64,000 bases of DNA from Pelagibacteraceae bacterium AG-390-A23 (GTDB taxonomy: Bacteria; Pseudomonadota; Alphaproteobacteria; Pelagibacterales; Pelagibacteraceae): the NCBI GenBank assembly GCA_003279775.1, contig QCGW01000002.1, positions 1 to 64,000 on the forward strand. Reading direction: 5' to 3'. Both the position numbers and the translations under genes were made by a program. Numbering within the stretch: the stretch's first letter is position 1; each line of letters opens with the position of its first letter. The notes beneath the pieces were generated by a model. It was not told the DNA's origin. It worked only from the letters and a program-made list of their open reading frames with translations, and searched no databases. Below are positions 53,302 to 62,636 of the stretch, piece after piece.

Positions 53302-53469
53302 ATGATTGATCAATTTTTTTGGTGGTGTGTAGGTGTATTACAGTATATTGGCACAGTTACAGGCATGGGATATAATTTAGCAAATATTGTTATTTTTGTA
53401 ATTTTACAACCAGCATTGATCATTTTATTTTTTATACTTTGGAGAATAGAAAAGAAAAAAAATAAATAA
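53302..53469 (+). CDS. Small membrane protein (55 aa), paralogue of 51660-51884
   Basis: MIDQFFWWCVGVLQYIGTVTGMGYNLANIVIFVILQPALIILFFILWRIEKKKNK; below ORF-track cutoff; stop directly abuts repeat copy 3. Confidence 0.65.
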   Translation: MIDQFFWWCVGVLQYIGTVTGMGYNLANIVIFVILQPALIILFFILWRIEKKKNK

Positions 53470-53502
53470 GGGGCGTTCTGTTGCCAGGTGTCCCAGACCC
53501 CG
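53466..53502 (+). repeat. tmRNA-3'-end direct repeat copy 3 (37 bp, one mismatch to the tmRNA gene)
   Basis: ATAAGGGGCGTTCTGTTGCCAGGTGTCCCAGACCCCG versus 54206-54242 ATAAGGGGCGTTCTGTTGCCAGGTGCCCCAGACCCCG. Confidence 0.95.
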
Positions 53503-53510
53503 AAAGTTAA

Positions 53511-53843
53511 TTAATCGCTGTTCCAAGTAAATAAATCAGCATCAAAAGGTATGTTTCTAAATTTAAGTAAGATTTTATATTTTTCTAATCTTTCTTCTTT
53601 CTTAAATTTTTTTAAGTAGTTGAGTATTTGATCATAAGTCAAACCCTTTAAGTATTTCTTTTTAACATCAACATACTCCTCATAATCCATACCACATATA
53701 GAGAATTTTTTTTTAGGATCTATATGTTCAGCATAACTTATTGTATTTTCAGTTTCGCTAAGGACATCATAAAAACGAGCGATTTGATTTTCTCTTTCAA
53801 AGAGAATATCTCTCCTGAAATCAAATAGTTCTTGTTGTTGCAT
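53511..53843 (-). CDS. Hypothetical protein (110 aa, soluble, charged)
   Basis: Intact ORF in island; no family recognised. Confidence 0.5.
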   Translation of the reverse strand: MQQQELFDFRRDILFERENQIARFYDVLSETENTISYAEHIDPKKKFSICGMDYEEYVDVKKKYLKGLTYDQILNYLKKFKKEERLEKYKILLKFRNIPFDADLFTWNSD

Positions 53844-53954
53844 ATTTTGGAGTTATTAAAGTTTTGAAAATTAACTTTAACAATTTGAATACTATTGAAT
53901 AAAAGTGTCAGAATTAAGGAGTGTTTTTTAACTAAGTCGTTCGACTAATAATCT

Positions 53955-54200
53955 TTATTTAAAAACATCATCATCGTCCTTGGCAATTAAAGAGCATATT
54001 CCTACTGCTGCAAATCCTAAACCAAGACTAATAAAAATAAAAAAAGCATTCCAACCAAAAACATCAGGTATCCATGACAAAATTATTGGAATTCTATAAG
54101 TGTCACCTTCACTGCTATCAGAAATAAACCAATATGATGAAGCAATCCAAACAATAATTCCTACAGGATATTTTATTTTACTAAAAAGTTTTCTAATCAT
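53955..54200 (-). CDS. Hypothetical small membrane protein (81 aa)
   Basis: Two predicted hydrophobic segments; acidic C-terminus AKDDDDVFK. Confidence 0.5.
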   Translation of the reverse strand: MIRKLFSKIKYPVGIIVWIASSYWFISDSSEGDTYRIPIILSWIPDVFGWNAFFIFISLGLGFAAVGICSLIAKDDDDVFK

Positions 54201-54205
54201 AATTC

Positions 54206-54242
54206 ATAAGGGGCGTTCTGTTGCCAGGTGCCCCAGACCCCG
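54206..54242 (+). repeat. tmRNA-3'-end direct repeat copy 4 (the copy within the intact tmRNA gene)
   Basis: Forms the 3' pseudoknot of the tmRNA coding piece on the minus strand. Confidence 0.95.
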
Positions 54243-54376
54243 TTTGCTTAATTAACTAAGTTAATTAGGCAGCAAGTGCGTAACTTTCGTTAGCAATTAT
54301 AAATTAGCCCGTTACGGTGGAACAATCCCGAACGAAAGAATAGCCTTTAGTCACCCGTCGAATCTAGTTCACCCCC
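54206..54376 (-). ncRNA. ssrA: Permuted two-piece tmRNA, coding piece
   Basis: Minus strand GGGGGTGAACTAGATTCGACGGG...; tag frame GCTAACGAAAGTTACGCACTTGCTGCCTAA = ANESYALAA* (54265-54294); H-type pseudoknot TCTG/CAGA with GGGGC/GCCCC at the 3' end; 3' boundary approximate. Confidence 0.9.
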
Positions 54377-54387
54377 ATAAGTTGCAA

Positions 54388-54465
54388 TGGTGGAGGTGGT
54401 GGGTACTGCCCCCACGTCCGCAATGGTTATTACGAAATTCGTTTATCGTCGTAGTTGGAAAACCA
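54388..54465 (-). ncRNA. ssrA: Permuted two-piece tmRNA, acceptor piece (5' boundary approximate)
   Basis: Minus strand ...GTGGGGGCAGTACCCACCACCTCCACCA; CACCTCC pairs with GGGGGTG of the coding piece, including the G3-U pair diagnostic of alanine acceptor stems; encoded CCA; 11 nt intervening segment. Confidence 0.88.
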
Positions 54466-54510
54466 ACATTATTAATATAAAAGTAATCTCAACAGATTCA
54501 ATAACAATCA

Positions 54511-55457
54511 TGAAATTAACTAAAGAACAAAAAGAAGAAATAAAAAGTCAACAATCTCAAAGCAATCAAACAAAAAGAGTTACTGCTCCTGAGCTTGAAA
54601 AAATTCTTTATGAGGCAATTCCAGCTTTAGATCATGGTTTTGTAAGAGTTGTTGATTATATGGGTGATGATACATCCATAGTTCAATCGGCCAGAGTATC
54701 GTACGGAAAAGGAACTAAACAAGTTTCAACTGACAAAGGTTTAATTAAATATTTGATGAGGCATTGGCACAGCACTCCATTCGAAATGTGTGAAATTAAA
54801 TATCATGTTAAGCTACCAATATTTATTGCAAGACAATGGATTAGACACAGAACTGCGAATGTAAATGAATATTCTGCGAGGTATTCAATTTTGGATAAAG
54901 AATTTTATTTGCCATCACAAGAAAATTTAGCCGCTCAATCAACTAGTAACAGACAGGGTAGAGGTGATGTATTGGAAGGAAAACAGGCAGAGGAAGTTTT
55001 AGAACTTTTAAAAAGTGATGCAGAGAGAACTTATGATAATTATGAGACTATGCTTAATGAAAGATTTGATGGATCAACTATTGATGAAAATAAAAAAGGT
55101 CTAGCGAGAGAACTTGCAAGAATGAATTTAACACTAAATACTTATACCCAATGGTATTGGAAAACTGATTTATTAAATTTAATGAATTTTTTAAGATTAA
55201 GAGCTGATAGTCACGCTCAATATGAAATTAGAGTTTATGCAGACATTATGCTGGATACTGTAAAAAAATGGGTTCCTATAACTTATGATGCATTTATGGA
55301 TTATAGAGTAGGTGGCACAGAAGTTTCTGCAAAAGGAAAAGTTATAATTCAAAAACTTATTAAAGGTGAAACTGTAGATGTTGAAAGTTCTGGATTGTCT
55401 AAAAGAGAGTGGAATGAATTAATGACTGCTTTTGATCTTAAAGATAAGTTGATTTAA
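54511..55457 (+). CDS. thyX: Flavin-dependent thymidylate synthase (ORF track start 54387 is spurious)
   Basis: [19 protein letters not shown] ThyX motif; upstream in-frame extension is antisense tmRNA. Confidence 0.95.
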
Positions 55458-56262
55458 TTTTTTCAGCAAAATTTAAATATATTTTAGAAATTTCATGCTC
55501 AGGGTTAGTTTCCACAATTGGCTTTCCTTCATCACCAGTTTTACCCACTTCAGGATTAATTGGAATTTCACCTAAAAATTCTTTTTGAAATTCCTCTGCA
55601 GTTTTCTTAACTCCACCTTCTCCAAAAATTTTATATTTTTTTCCATCATCTCCAATGAAAAAGCTCATGTTATCAACTAAACCCAAAATCTTAACTCCAA
55701 GTTTATCAAACATTTTAATTCCTCTTTTGACATCTAAAAGAGCTACTTCTTGAGGTGTACTTACAATTATTGCACCATCCATTTTTATTTCTTGAGAAAA
55801 AGTAAGTTGAGTATCACCAGTTCCTGGAGGCATATCAACGATAATAAAATCTAAATCTTTCCAATTTACTTTCTGAGTAAAAGTTTTGATTGCACTTGTC
55901 ACCATAGGACCACGCCATATCATTGGTGTTTGTTGATCAGCTAAAAAACCAATTGACATACACTGAATGTCATATTTTGTAATTGGATCTAATTTTTGAC
56001 CATCACTTTTTGGTTTTTCATTAATATCAAACATTTTAGGAATTGATGGACCATAAATATCTGCATCTAAAAGACCAACTTTGCATCCGACTTTCTTTAA
56101 CGCCAAAGCAAGATTCGTTGCAAATGTAGATTTTCCAACACCACCTTTTGCACTAGAGATTGCAATCGTAAACTTAGTTCCAAGAATAGGATTTTTAGTG
56201 AATTTTTTAGGTTCTAGCTTACTTTTCATTGCGGCACTAAGTTCAGGTTTTTTATCAGTCAT
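55438..56262 (-). CDS. Mrp/ApbC family Fe-S cluster carrier ATPase (ORF track start 56313)
   Basis: [56 protein letters not shown]; internal Met at 56262 is a plausible start. Confidence 0.93.
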   Translation of the reverse strand: MTDKKPELSAAMKSKLEPKKFTKNPILGTKFTIAISSAKGGVGKSTFATNLALALKKVGCKVGLLDADIYGPSIPKMFDINEKPKSDGQKLDPITKYDIQCMSIGFLADQQTPMIWRGPMVTSAIKTFTQKVNWKDLDFIIVDMPPGTGDTQLTFSQEIKMDGAIIVSTPQEVALLDVKRGIKMFDKLGVKILGLVDNMSFFIGDDGKKYKIFGEGGVKKTAEEFQKEFLGEIPINPEVGKTGDEGKPIVETNPEHEISKIYLNFAEKIKSTYL

Positions 56263-56313
56263 AAAAGTATCATTACTTGTTTTTTGCAATAAAGACACTA
56301 TATACTTTTTCAT

Positions 56314-57414
56314 ATGTCAGATGATTTTAAAGGTCAAAGTCCTTGGGGATCACCTCCTGGTGGAGGTGGTGGTGGTAATGGATCAGGTAGAGGTCCGACC
56401 CCGCCAAACGTCGACGAATTAATTAGAGATCTTCAAGATAAAATTAAAAGATTTTTACCTGGTGGAAAAACTTCAGGTGGAAAATCAATAAGTCTAATTT
56501 TATTAGTTTTAGTTTTTGTATGGTTAGCGAGTGGACTTTATAGAGTATTACCGGATGAACAGGGTGTTGTATTAAGATTTGGTAAGTTTGTAAAAACTAC
56601 ACAGCCTGGTTTGAACTATCATATACCTTTTCCTGTTGAAACTGTTCAAACACCAAAAGTTACTAAGGTTAATCGAATGGATATAGGATTTAGATCTGAA
56701 AGAGACAGTGGTTTTTCTACAGGTGGTGGAGTTGCAGATGTACCGCAAGAAAGCTTAATGTTAACTGGAGATGAAAATATTGTTAACATAGATTTTTCAG
56801 TATTTTGGGTAATTAAGGATGCTGGGAATTTTTTATTTAAAATTCAAGACCCAGAAGGCACAGTTAAAGCAGCTGCTGAAACTGCAATGAGAGAAGTGAT
56901 AGCGAAGAGCGATATTCAACCAATTTTAACAGAGGGTAGATCTAAAATTGAGGTTGAGACACAAAATATAATCCAAAGTATTTTAGACGATTACGAAAGT
57001 GGAATTCAAATTACACAAGTTCAAACTCAAAAAGCTGACCCACCTGATCAGGTAATTGACGCATTTAGAGATGTACAGGCTGCAAGAGCAGATATGGAAA
57101 GATCTAAAAACGAAGCTGAAGCTTACGCAAACGATGTAATTCCAAGAGCGCGAGGGGAAGCGCAAAAAATTTTACAAGCAGCAGAAGCGTACAAGAAAGA
57201 GGTTGTTGCTAAAGCAGAAGGTGAAGCAAGTAGATTCATAGCAATCTATAACGAGTATAAAAATGCTAAAGTAGTTACTCAAGAAAGAATGTATTTAGAA
57301 ACTATGGAAAAAGTTTTAGCAGATATTGATAAAGTAATTATTGAAAAAAATGCAGGTTCTGGTGTAGTTCCATACTTACCTTTGCCTGAGTTAAAAAAGA
57401 AAGCGACAAATTAA
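56314..57414 (+). CDS. hflK: FtsH protease activity modulator HflK
   Basis: SPWGSPPGGGGGG; VLPDEQGVVLRFGKFVKTTQPGLNYHIPFPVE. Confidence 0.95.
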   Translation: MSDDFKGQSPWGSPPGGGGGGNGSGRGPTPPNVDELIRDLQDKIKRFLPGGKTSGGKSISLILLVLVFVWLASGLYRVLPDEQGVVLRFGKFVKTTQPGLNYHIPFPVETVQTPKVTKVNRMDIGFRSERDSGFSTGGGVADVPQESLMLTGDENIVNIDFSVFWVIKDAGNFLFKIQDPEGTVKAAAETAMREVIAKSDIQPILTEGRSKIEVETQNIIQSILDDYESGIQITQVQTQKADPPDQVIDAFRDVQAARADMERSKNEAEAYANDVIPRARGEAQKILQAAEAYKKEVVAKAEGEASRFIAIYNEYKNAKVVTQERMYLETMEKVLADIDKVIIEKNAGSGVVPYLPLPELKKKATN

Positions 57415-57415
57415 A

Positions 57416-58288
57416 ATGAAAGCTGGAAAAATTTTAGCAGGAGTACTAGTTGCAATAGGTGTTGTAGCCTTTTTATCAGTAATTATAGTTAAAGAAGTTA
57501 ACCAAGCAATTATTCTTCAATTTGGTGATCCAAAAAGAATTATAATGAAGCCAGGATTAAATTTTAAAATTCCTTTCATTCAAAACGTTGTTTATTTAGA
57601 TAAAAGAATTTTAAACTTAGATGCTCCACCAGAAGAGGTTATTGCATCAGATCAAAAACGATTAATTGTGGATGCATTTGCAAGATTTAAGATAGTTGAT
57701 CCACTTAAGTTTTATATTTCAGTGGGTAACGAAAGAGTTGCAAGATCAAGATTATCTACAATTATAAATTCAAGAATTAGAAATGTACTAGGTCAAGAAG
57801 AATTACAAACATTATTATCCAAAGATAGATCTAAGCAAATGGCTTTAATTAAAGAGGGTGTTAATAACGAAGCACAAAACTTTGGAATTAATATTGTTGA
57901 TGTTAGAATTAAAAGAGCAGATCTACCTCAAGCTAACAGTGATGCAATTTATAGAAGAATGCAAACTGAAAGGGAGAGAGAAGCAAAAGAATTTAGAGCA
58001 AAAGGAGCAGAGATGGCAGTTACGATTACATCAACTGCGGACAAAGAAGTTACTGTAATCTTAGCAGATGCTCAAAAACAATCTGAGATTATGAAAGGGG
58101 AAGGTGATGGAGAAAGAAACAAGATATTTGCTGACGCTTTTGGTCAAGATCCAGAATTTTTTGCTTTCTACAGAGCTATGCAAGCATATGAAAAAGCTCT
58201 AATTGGTGGTGAAACTTCATTAATTTTATCCCCAGATAGTGAATTTTTTAAATTTTTTGGAAATATAAAACCTGAAATCCAACAATAA
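57416..58288 (+). CDS. hflC: Protease modulator HflC
   Basis: VKEVNQAIILQFGDPKRIIMKPGLNFKIPFIQNVVYLDKRIL. Confidence 0.95.
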   Translation: MKAGKILAGVLVAIGVVAFLSVIIVKEVNQAIILQFGDPKRIIMKPGLNFKIPFIQNVVYLDKRILNLDAPPEEVIASDQKRLIVDAFARFKIVDPLKFYISVGNERVARSRLSTIINSRIRNVLGQEELQTLLSKDRSKQMALIKEGVNNEAQNFGINIVDVRIKRADLPQANSDAIYRRMQTEREREAKEFRAKGAEMAVTITSTADKEVTVILADAQKQSEIMKGEGDGERNKIFADAFGQDPEFFAFYRAMQAYEKALIGGETSLILSPDSEFFKFFGNIKPEIQQ

Positions 58289-58295
58289 TTCTTAA

Positions 58296-58481
58296 ATGCG
58301 TGAGCTAGCTATAGCTTTTGGTCTTTTCTTATTTATTGAAGGAATTTTGTACGCCTTATTTCCAGCAAAAATGAAAAGTATGTTGAAAAAATTAGAACTT
58401 GTTAAAGATAGTCAGCTTAGATCAGGTGGACTTATTTTTGCACTAATAGGTTTTATAATTATTTATTTTATTAAGAGCTAA
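58296..58481 (+). CDS. DUF2065 small membrane protein
   Basis: IAFGLFLFIEGILYALFPAKMKSML; between hflC and degP. Confidence 0.88.
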   Translation: MRELAIAFGLFLFIEGILYALFPAKMKSMLKKLELVKDSQLRSGGLIFALIGFIIIYFIKS

Positions 58482-58482
58482 T

Positions 58483-59901
58483 ATGAATAAGATTAAACTT
58501 ATATTCTTAACGCTAGTTATTTCATTTACTTTTTCATTGAATGTGAATTCTAAACCAGTTCCTGCTTCATTTGCAGATCTTGCTGAAAAATTAATGCCAT
58601 CTGTTGTAAACATTTCTACAACAACCACTATCACAACAAATGCTAATCCTTTTCCTTTTCAATTTCCTCCAGGGTCTCCTTTTGAGGATATGTTTAAAGA
58701 ATTTGGAACACCACAGGAAAGACAATCAGCTGCTTTAGGTTCTGGGTTTATAATTGACGAGAAAGGAATTGTGGTTACGAATAATCACGTTATCCAAGAT
58801 GCTGACGACATTATTGTTAGGGTAAATGGTGACCAAGAATTTAAAGCTAAGGTTTTAGGCGCTGACCCATTAATGGATATTGCTGTTTTACAATTAGAAA
58901 CAGACGAAAAGTTTATCCCAGTGGCATTTGGAGATTCAGATAAAGCCAGAATTGGAGATTGGGTTTTAGCAATTGGAAATCCATTTGGTTTAGGTGGAAC
59001 CGTTACAGCTGGAATAATATCAGCAAGAAATAGATCAATTGGTTTATCAAGATATGAAGATTTTATACAAACTGATGCATCTATAAATTCCGGAAATTCT
59101 GGTGGACCTTTGTTTGATATGGAAGGAAATGTAATTGGAATTAATACAGCAATTCTTGGACGTAATGGTTCAATTGGAATTGGTTTTTCTATACCATCAA
59201 ACAGTGCTCAAATTGTAATTAAACAATTAATTGAATTTGGCGAAACAAAAAGAGGATGGTTAGGAGTTAGAATTCAAGATGTAACAAAAGAAATTGCTGA
59301 AGTTGAAAAATTAGATAAAGCAAGAGGAGCACTTGTTGCAAGTGTTGCTGAAAATAGTCCTTCAGAAAAAGCGGGAATTCAAGCTGGCGATATTATTTTA
59401 GAGTTTAATGGAGAAAAAATAAATCAAATGAAAGAACTTCCAGCTATTGTAGCAAGAACAGAAGTTGGAAAAAAAGTTGACGTTAAAATTTGGAGAGACA
59501 AAAAAGAGATTATTAAAAATGTTATTTTAGGAAGATTAGAAACTTCAGATGATTTTAAAATAAGTAAAAATCAAGAAACTGAAAAACAAAATAATAATGA
59601 GGAAATAATTGAAAGTCTAAGAATTGCAGTAAGACCATTAACTAAAGAAGATATAAAAAATAGAAATTTACCAAACCAAACTACAGGACTTGTTATTACT
59701 AAAATTGCAAACAACAGCCCTGTAGCAAATTCAATAGAACTTAACAGTATTATTATTGAAGCTCAGAAGAAAAAAATCAGATCAGCAGATGACTTAAGAG
59801 ATATTACTAAAGAAGTTCTTAATTCAAATCAAAAGACAGTTTTACTAGCAATCTATAATAATCAAAATCAAAGACGATACATTGGTGTTAAGCTAGACTA
59901 G
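58483..59901 (+). CDS. degP: DegP/DegQ family serine endoprotease
   Basis: VVTNNHVIQDADDI; DIAVLQL; QTDASINSGNSGGPLFD; PDZ domains. Confidence 0.95.
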   Translation: MNKIKLIFLTLVISFTFSLNVNSKPVPASFADLAEKLMPSVVNISTTTTITTNANPFPFQFPPGSPFEDMFKEFGTPQERQSAALGSGFIIDEKGIVVTNNHVIQDADDIIVRVNGDQEFKAKVLGADPLMDIAVLQLETDEKFIPVAFGDSDKARIGDWVLAIGNPFGLGGTVTAGIISARNRSIGLSRYEDFIQTDASINSGNSGGPLFDMEGNVIGINTAILGRNGSIGIGFSIPSNSAQIVIKQLIEFGETKRGWLGVRIQDVTKEIAEVEKLDKARGALVASVAENSPSEKAGIQAGDIILEFNGEKINQMKELPAIVARTEVGKKVDVKIWRDKKEIIKNVILGRLETSDDFKISKNQETEKQNNNEEIIESLRIAVRPLTKEDIKNRNLPNQTTGLVITKIANNSPVANSIELNSIIIEAQKKKIRSADDLRDITKEVLNSNQKTVLLAIYNNQNQRRYIGVKLD

Positions 59902-59903
59902 TA

Positions 59904-60812
59904 ATGGATTTAAAATCCAAGATCATATTAATATCTGGTCCTACAGCTTCAGGAAAGTCAACTTTTGCAATTAAGTTTGCAAAAAAAGTAAACGGAGAGA
60001 TTATCAATGCAGATAGCATGCAAATATATAAAGAGCTTAAAATCTTGTCAGCTAGACCAGATCCTAAAAAATATCAGAAAATAAAACATCACTTATATGG
60101 TTTTCATAGTGTAACAAAAAACTTCTCCACAGGCGATTGGCTTAAGCTAGTCATTAAAATAATTAAGGAAGTTCAAAAAAGAAAAAAAACTCCAATTCTT
60201 GTTGGAGGGACAGGTTTATACTTTAAAGCTTTAACTGATGGTTTAGTTAAAATACCAAATATTTCATTAAAATTAAGAACTCAAATTAGAGATTTACAAA
60301 AAAAACTTGGACAAAAGAAGTTTTATGAAAAACTATTAAAATTAGATCCGTCCTCAAAAGGAAAAATAAACCCTACTGACACTCAAAGATCTATCAGAGC
60401 TTATGAGGTAAAAAAGTTTACAAAAAAATCTCTACATGAATGGTTTAAAAACACAAAATCAAACTTCATGGAAGATGATTTTTTTAAATTTTACATTGAT
60501 TACCCTAGACAAGAATTAATTGAGCGGATTAATGTAAGAACAAGTGAGATGATAGAAAATGGAGCACTAAAAGAAGTAAAAGATTTCATAAAGCTAAGGG
60601 TTAGAAAAGATAAAAGCGCTAACAAGGCCATTGGAGTTAATGAAATTAGAGAATACTTGAAAAAACAAAAAGATTTGCATGATACTAAAGAAAAAATAGC
60701 CATAAAAACTAGACAATACGCCAAAAGACAAAGTACTTGGGCTAGAGGCAACATGATGAACTGGATTAAGCTAAAGCCACAAGACATAAATAATTTTTTG
60801 AAAAAAATTTAA
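59904..60812 (+). CDS. miaA: tRNA dimethylallyltransferase
   Basis: ILISGPTASGKSTFAIKFAKKVNGEIINADSMQIYKEL; VGGTGLYFKAL. Confidence 0.95.
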   Translation: MDLKSKIILISGPTASGKSTFAIKFAKKVNGEIINADSMQIYKELKILSARPDPKKYQKIKHHLYGFHSVTKNFSTGDWLKLVIKIIKEVQKRKKTPILVGGTGLYFKALTDGLVKIPNISLKLRTQIRDLQKKLGQKKFYEKLLKLDPSSKGKINPTDTQRSIRAYEVKKFTKKSLHEWFKNTKSNFMEDDFFKFYIDYPRQELIERINVRTSEMIENGALKEVKDFIKLRVRKDKSANKAIGVNEIREYLKKQKDLHDTKEKIAIKTRQYAKRQSTWARGNMMNWIKLKPQDINNFLKKI

Positions 60813-60864
60813 AATACTCATTCTTAAACTTGACCAATGAGCACAACTTCAGCTAGATTGCCTA

Positions 60865-62631
60865 ATGCCAAAATTATTAACTGGAGCAGAAATTGTATTC
60901 AAATGTCTTGAGGACCAAAAGGTAGAACATATCTTTGGCTATCCAGGTGGCGCAGTGTTGCCAATTTATGATGAATTAAAAAACCATCCTTCTATAAAAC
61001 ATATTTTGGTTAGACACGAACAAGGCGCTGGTCACGCGGCAGAAGGTTATGCAAGATCATCAGGAAAACCAGGTGTAGTTTTAGTTACATCAGGTCCTGG
61101 AGCAACCAATGTTGTTACAGCTTTAACAGATGCTTATATGGACTCTGTACCATTAGTTTGTATTTCTGGTCAAGTTCCAACACATTTAATTGGAACAGAT
61201 GCATTTCAAGAATGTGACACTACAGGAATTACAAGACCTTGTACGAAACATAATTGGTTAGTTAAAGATATAAATGATCTTTCAAAAGTTATGCATGAAG
61301 CTTTTAGAGTTGCAACAACTGGAAGACCTGGACCGGTTTTGATTGATATTCCAAAAGATATTCAGTTTGCAAAAGCAAAATATAAAAAACCAAATAAAGA
61401 AAAAAAATTAAATGGAAAATCTCATAATAAATTTTCTCAAGATCAAATTGATGAATTAGTAAAATTATTAAGTAAAGCTAAAAAACCAATAATTTATAGT
61501 GGTGGAGGAGTAATTAATTCAGGACCAAAAGCAAGTCAGGCTTTAAGAGAATTTGTTGAGCTAACTGGTTTTCCTATAACTTCAACACTTCAAGGATTGG
61601 GTGCATACCCTGGTGATGATAATCAATTTTTAGGAATGCTTGGTATGCATGGTACTTATGAAGCAAATAATGCTATGCATGATTGTGATCTATTAATTAA
61701 CATTGGCGCAAGATTTGACGATCGTATTACTGGAAAAATTGATGAGTTTTCACCAAATTCAACAAAGGTTCATATTGATATAGATCCATCATCAATTAAC
61801 AAAATTATCAAAGTAGATCTTGCAATAGTTGGAGACGTTACGAATGTAATAAGTAAAATTAATAAAACAATTGCTAAAAGAAAAAATGGTCACAGCAAAT
61901 CAAATAAATCAAATTTAGCTAAGTGGTGGGAACAAATCGAAAAATGGAGGGAAAAAGATTCTCTTAATTTTGTAAATAGTGATGAAAGTATAAAACCTCA
62001 ACATGCCGTTCAAAGACTTTATGAATTAACCAAGAATAAAGACACTTATGTTACTACCGAGGTTGGACAACATCAAATGTGGGCTGCTCAGCATTATAAA
62101 TTTAATAAACCAAATAGATGGATGACATCTGGCGGCTTAGGAACTATGGGGTATGGATTGCCAGCAGCAGTTGGTGTTCAAATTGCACATCCTGAAAAAT
62201 TAGTAGTTGATATTGCTGGAGAGGCTTCGGTTTTAATGACTATGCAAGAAATGTCTACTGCAGTTCAATATAATCTTCCAATAAAAATATTTATTTTAAA
62301 TAATCAATATATGGGAATGGTAAGACAATGGCAGGAATTACTACATGAAAAAAATTACTCAGAAAGTTATTCTGAAGCATTACCTGATTTTATGAAAATG
62401 GCAGAAGCATACGGTTGCAAGGGAATTAAAGCAGACAATCCAGCTGAGCTTGATGATAAAATTCAAGAAATGATTGATCATGATGGACCAGTTATATTTG
62501 ATTGTCATGTAGATCCTAACGAGAATTGCTTCCCAATGATACCATCTGGAAAACCTCATAACCAAATGATCTTGGGTCCAAATGATCAAGAGGAAAATAA
62601 AATTAAAGGAAAAGGCAAAGCCTTAGTATAA
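60865..62631 (+). CDS. ilvB: Acetolactate synthase large subunit
   Basis: VEHIFGYPGGAVLPIYDEL; RHEQGAGHAAEGYARSSGKPGVVLVTSGPGATNVVT. Confidence 0.95.
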   Translation: MPKLLTGAEIVFKCLEDQKVEHIFGYPGGAVLPIYDELKNHPSIKHILVRHEQGAGHAAEGYARSSGKPGVVLVTSGPGATNVVTALTDAYMDSVPLVCISGQVPTHLIGTDAFQECDTTGITRPCTKHNWLVKDINDLSKVMHEAFRVATTGRPGPVLIDIPKDIQFAKAKYKKPNKEKKLNGKSHNKFSQDQIDELVKLLSKAKKPIIYSGGGVINSGPKASQALREFVELTGFPITSTLQGLGAYPGDDNQFLGMLGMHGTYEANNAMHDCDLLINIGARFDDRITGKIDEFSPNSTKVHIDIDPSSINKIIKVDLAIVGDVTNVISKINKTIAKRKNGHSKSNKSNLAKWWEQIEKWREKDSLNFVNSDESIKPQHAVQRLYELTKNKDTYVTTEVGQHQMWAAQHYKFNKPNRWMTSGGLGTMGYGLPAAVGVQIAHPEKLVVDIAGEASVLMTMQEMSTAVQYNLPIKIFILNNQYMGMVRQWQELLHEKNYSESYSEALPDFMKMAEAYGCKGIKADNPAELDDKIQEMIDHDGPVIFDCHVDPNENCFPMIPSGKPHNQMILGPNDQEENKIKGKGKALV

Positions 62632-62636
62632 TCATA

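Noticed and set aside
53466-53502. Repeat copies as plus-strand rho-independent terminators of the small TM genes
   Set aside because: Copies 1 and 2 are too short to form the hairpin and no T-tract follows; the tmRNA-derived att-like explanation fits all four copies
50843-54242. CRISPR array interpretation of the repeated 15-37 bp motif
   Set aside because: Only four copies, spacers of 0.7-1.6 kb containing genes, and the repeat equals the tmRNA 3' end
50843-54242. Recognisable integrase, transposase or recombinase gene in the island
   Set aside because: None of the ORFs shows tyrosine/serine recombinase or DDE motifs; mobility would have to be provided in trans
54387-54510. N-terminal 41 codons of the thyX ORF as listed
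   Set aside because: Overlaps the tmRNA acceptor piece in antisense; ThyX homology begins at or after the ATG at 54511
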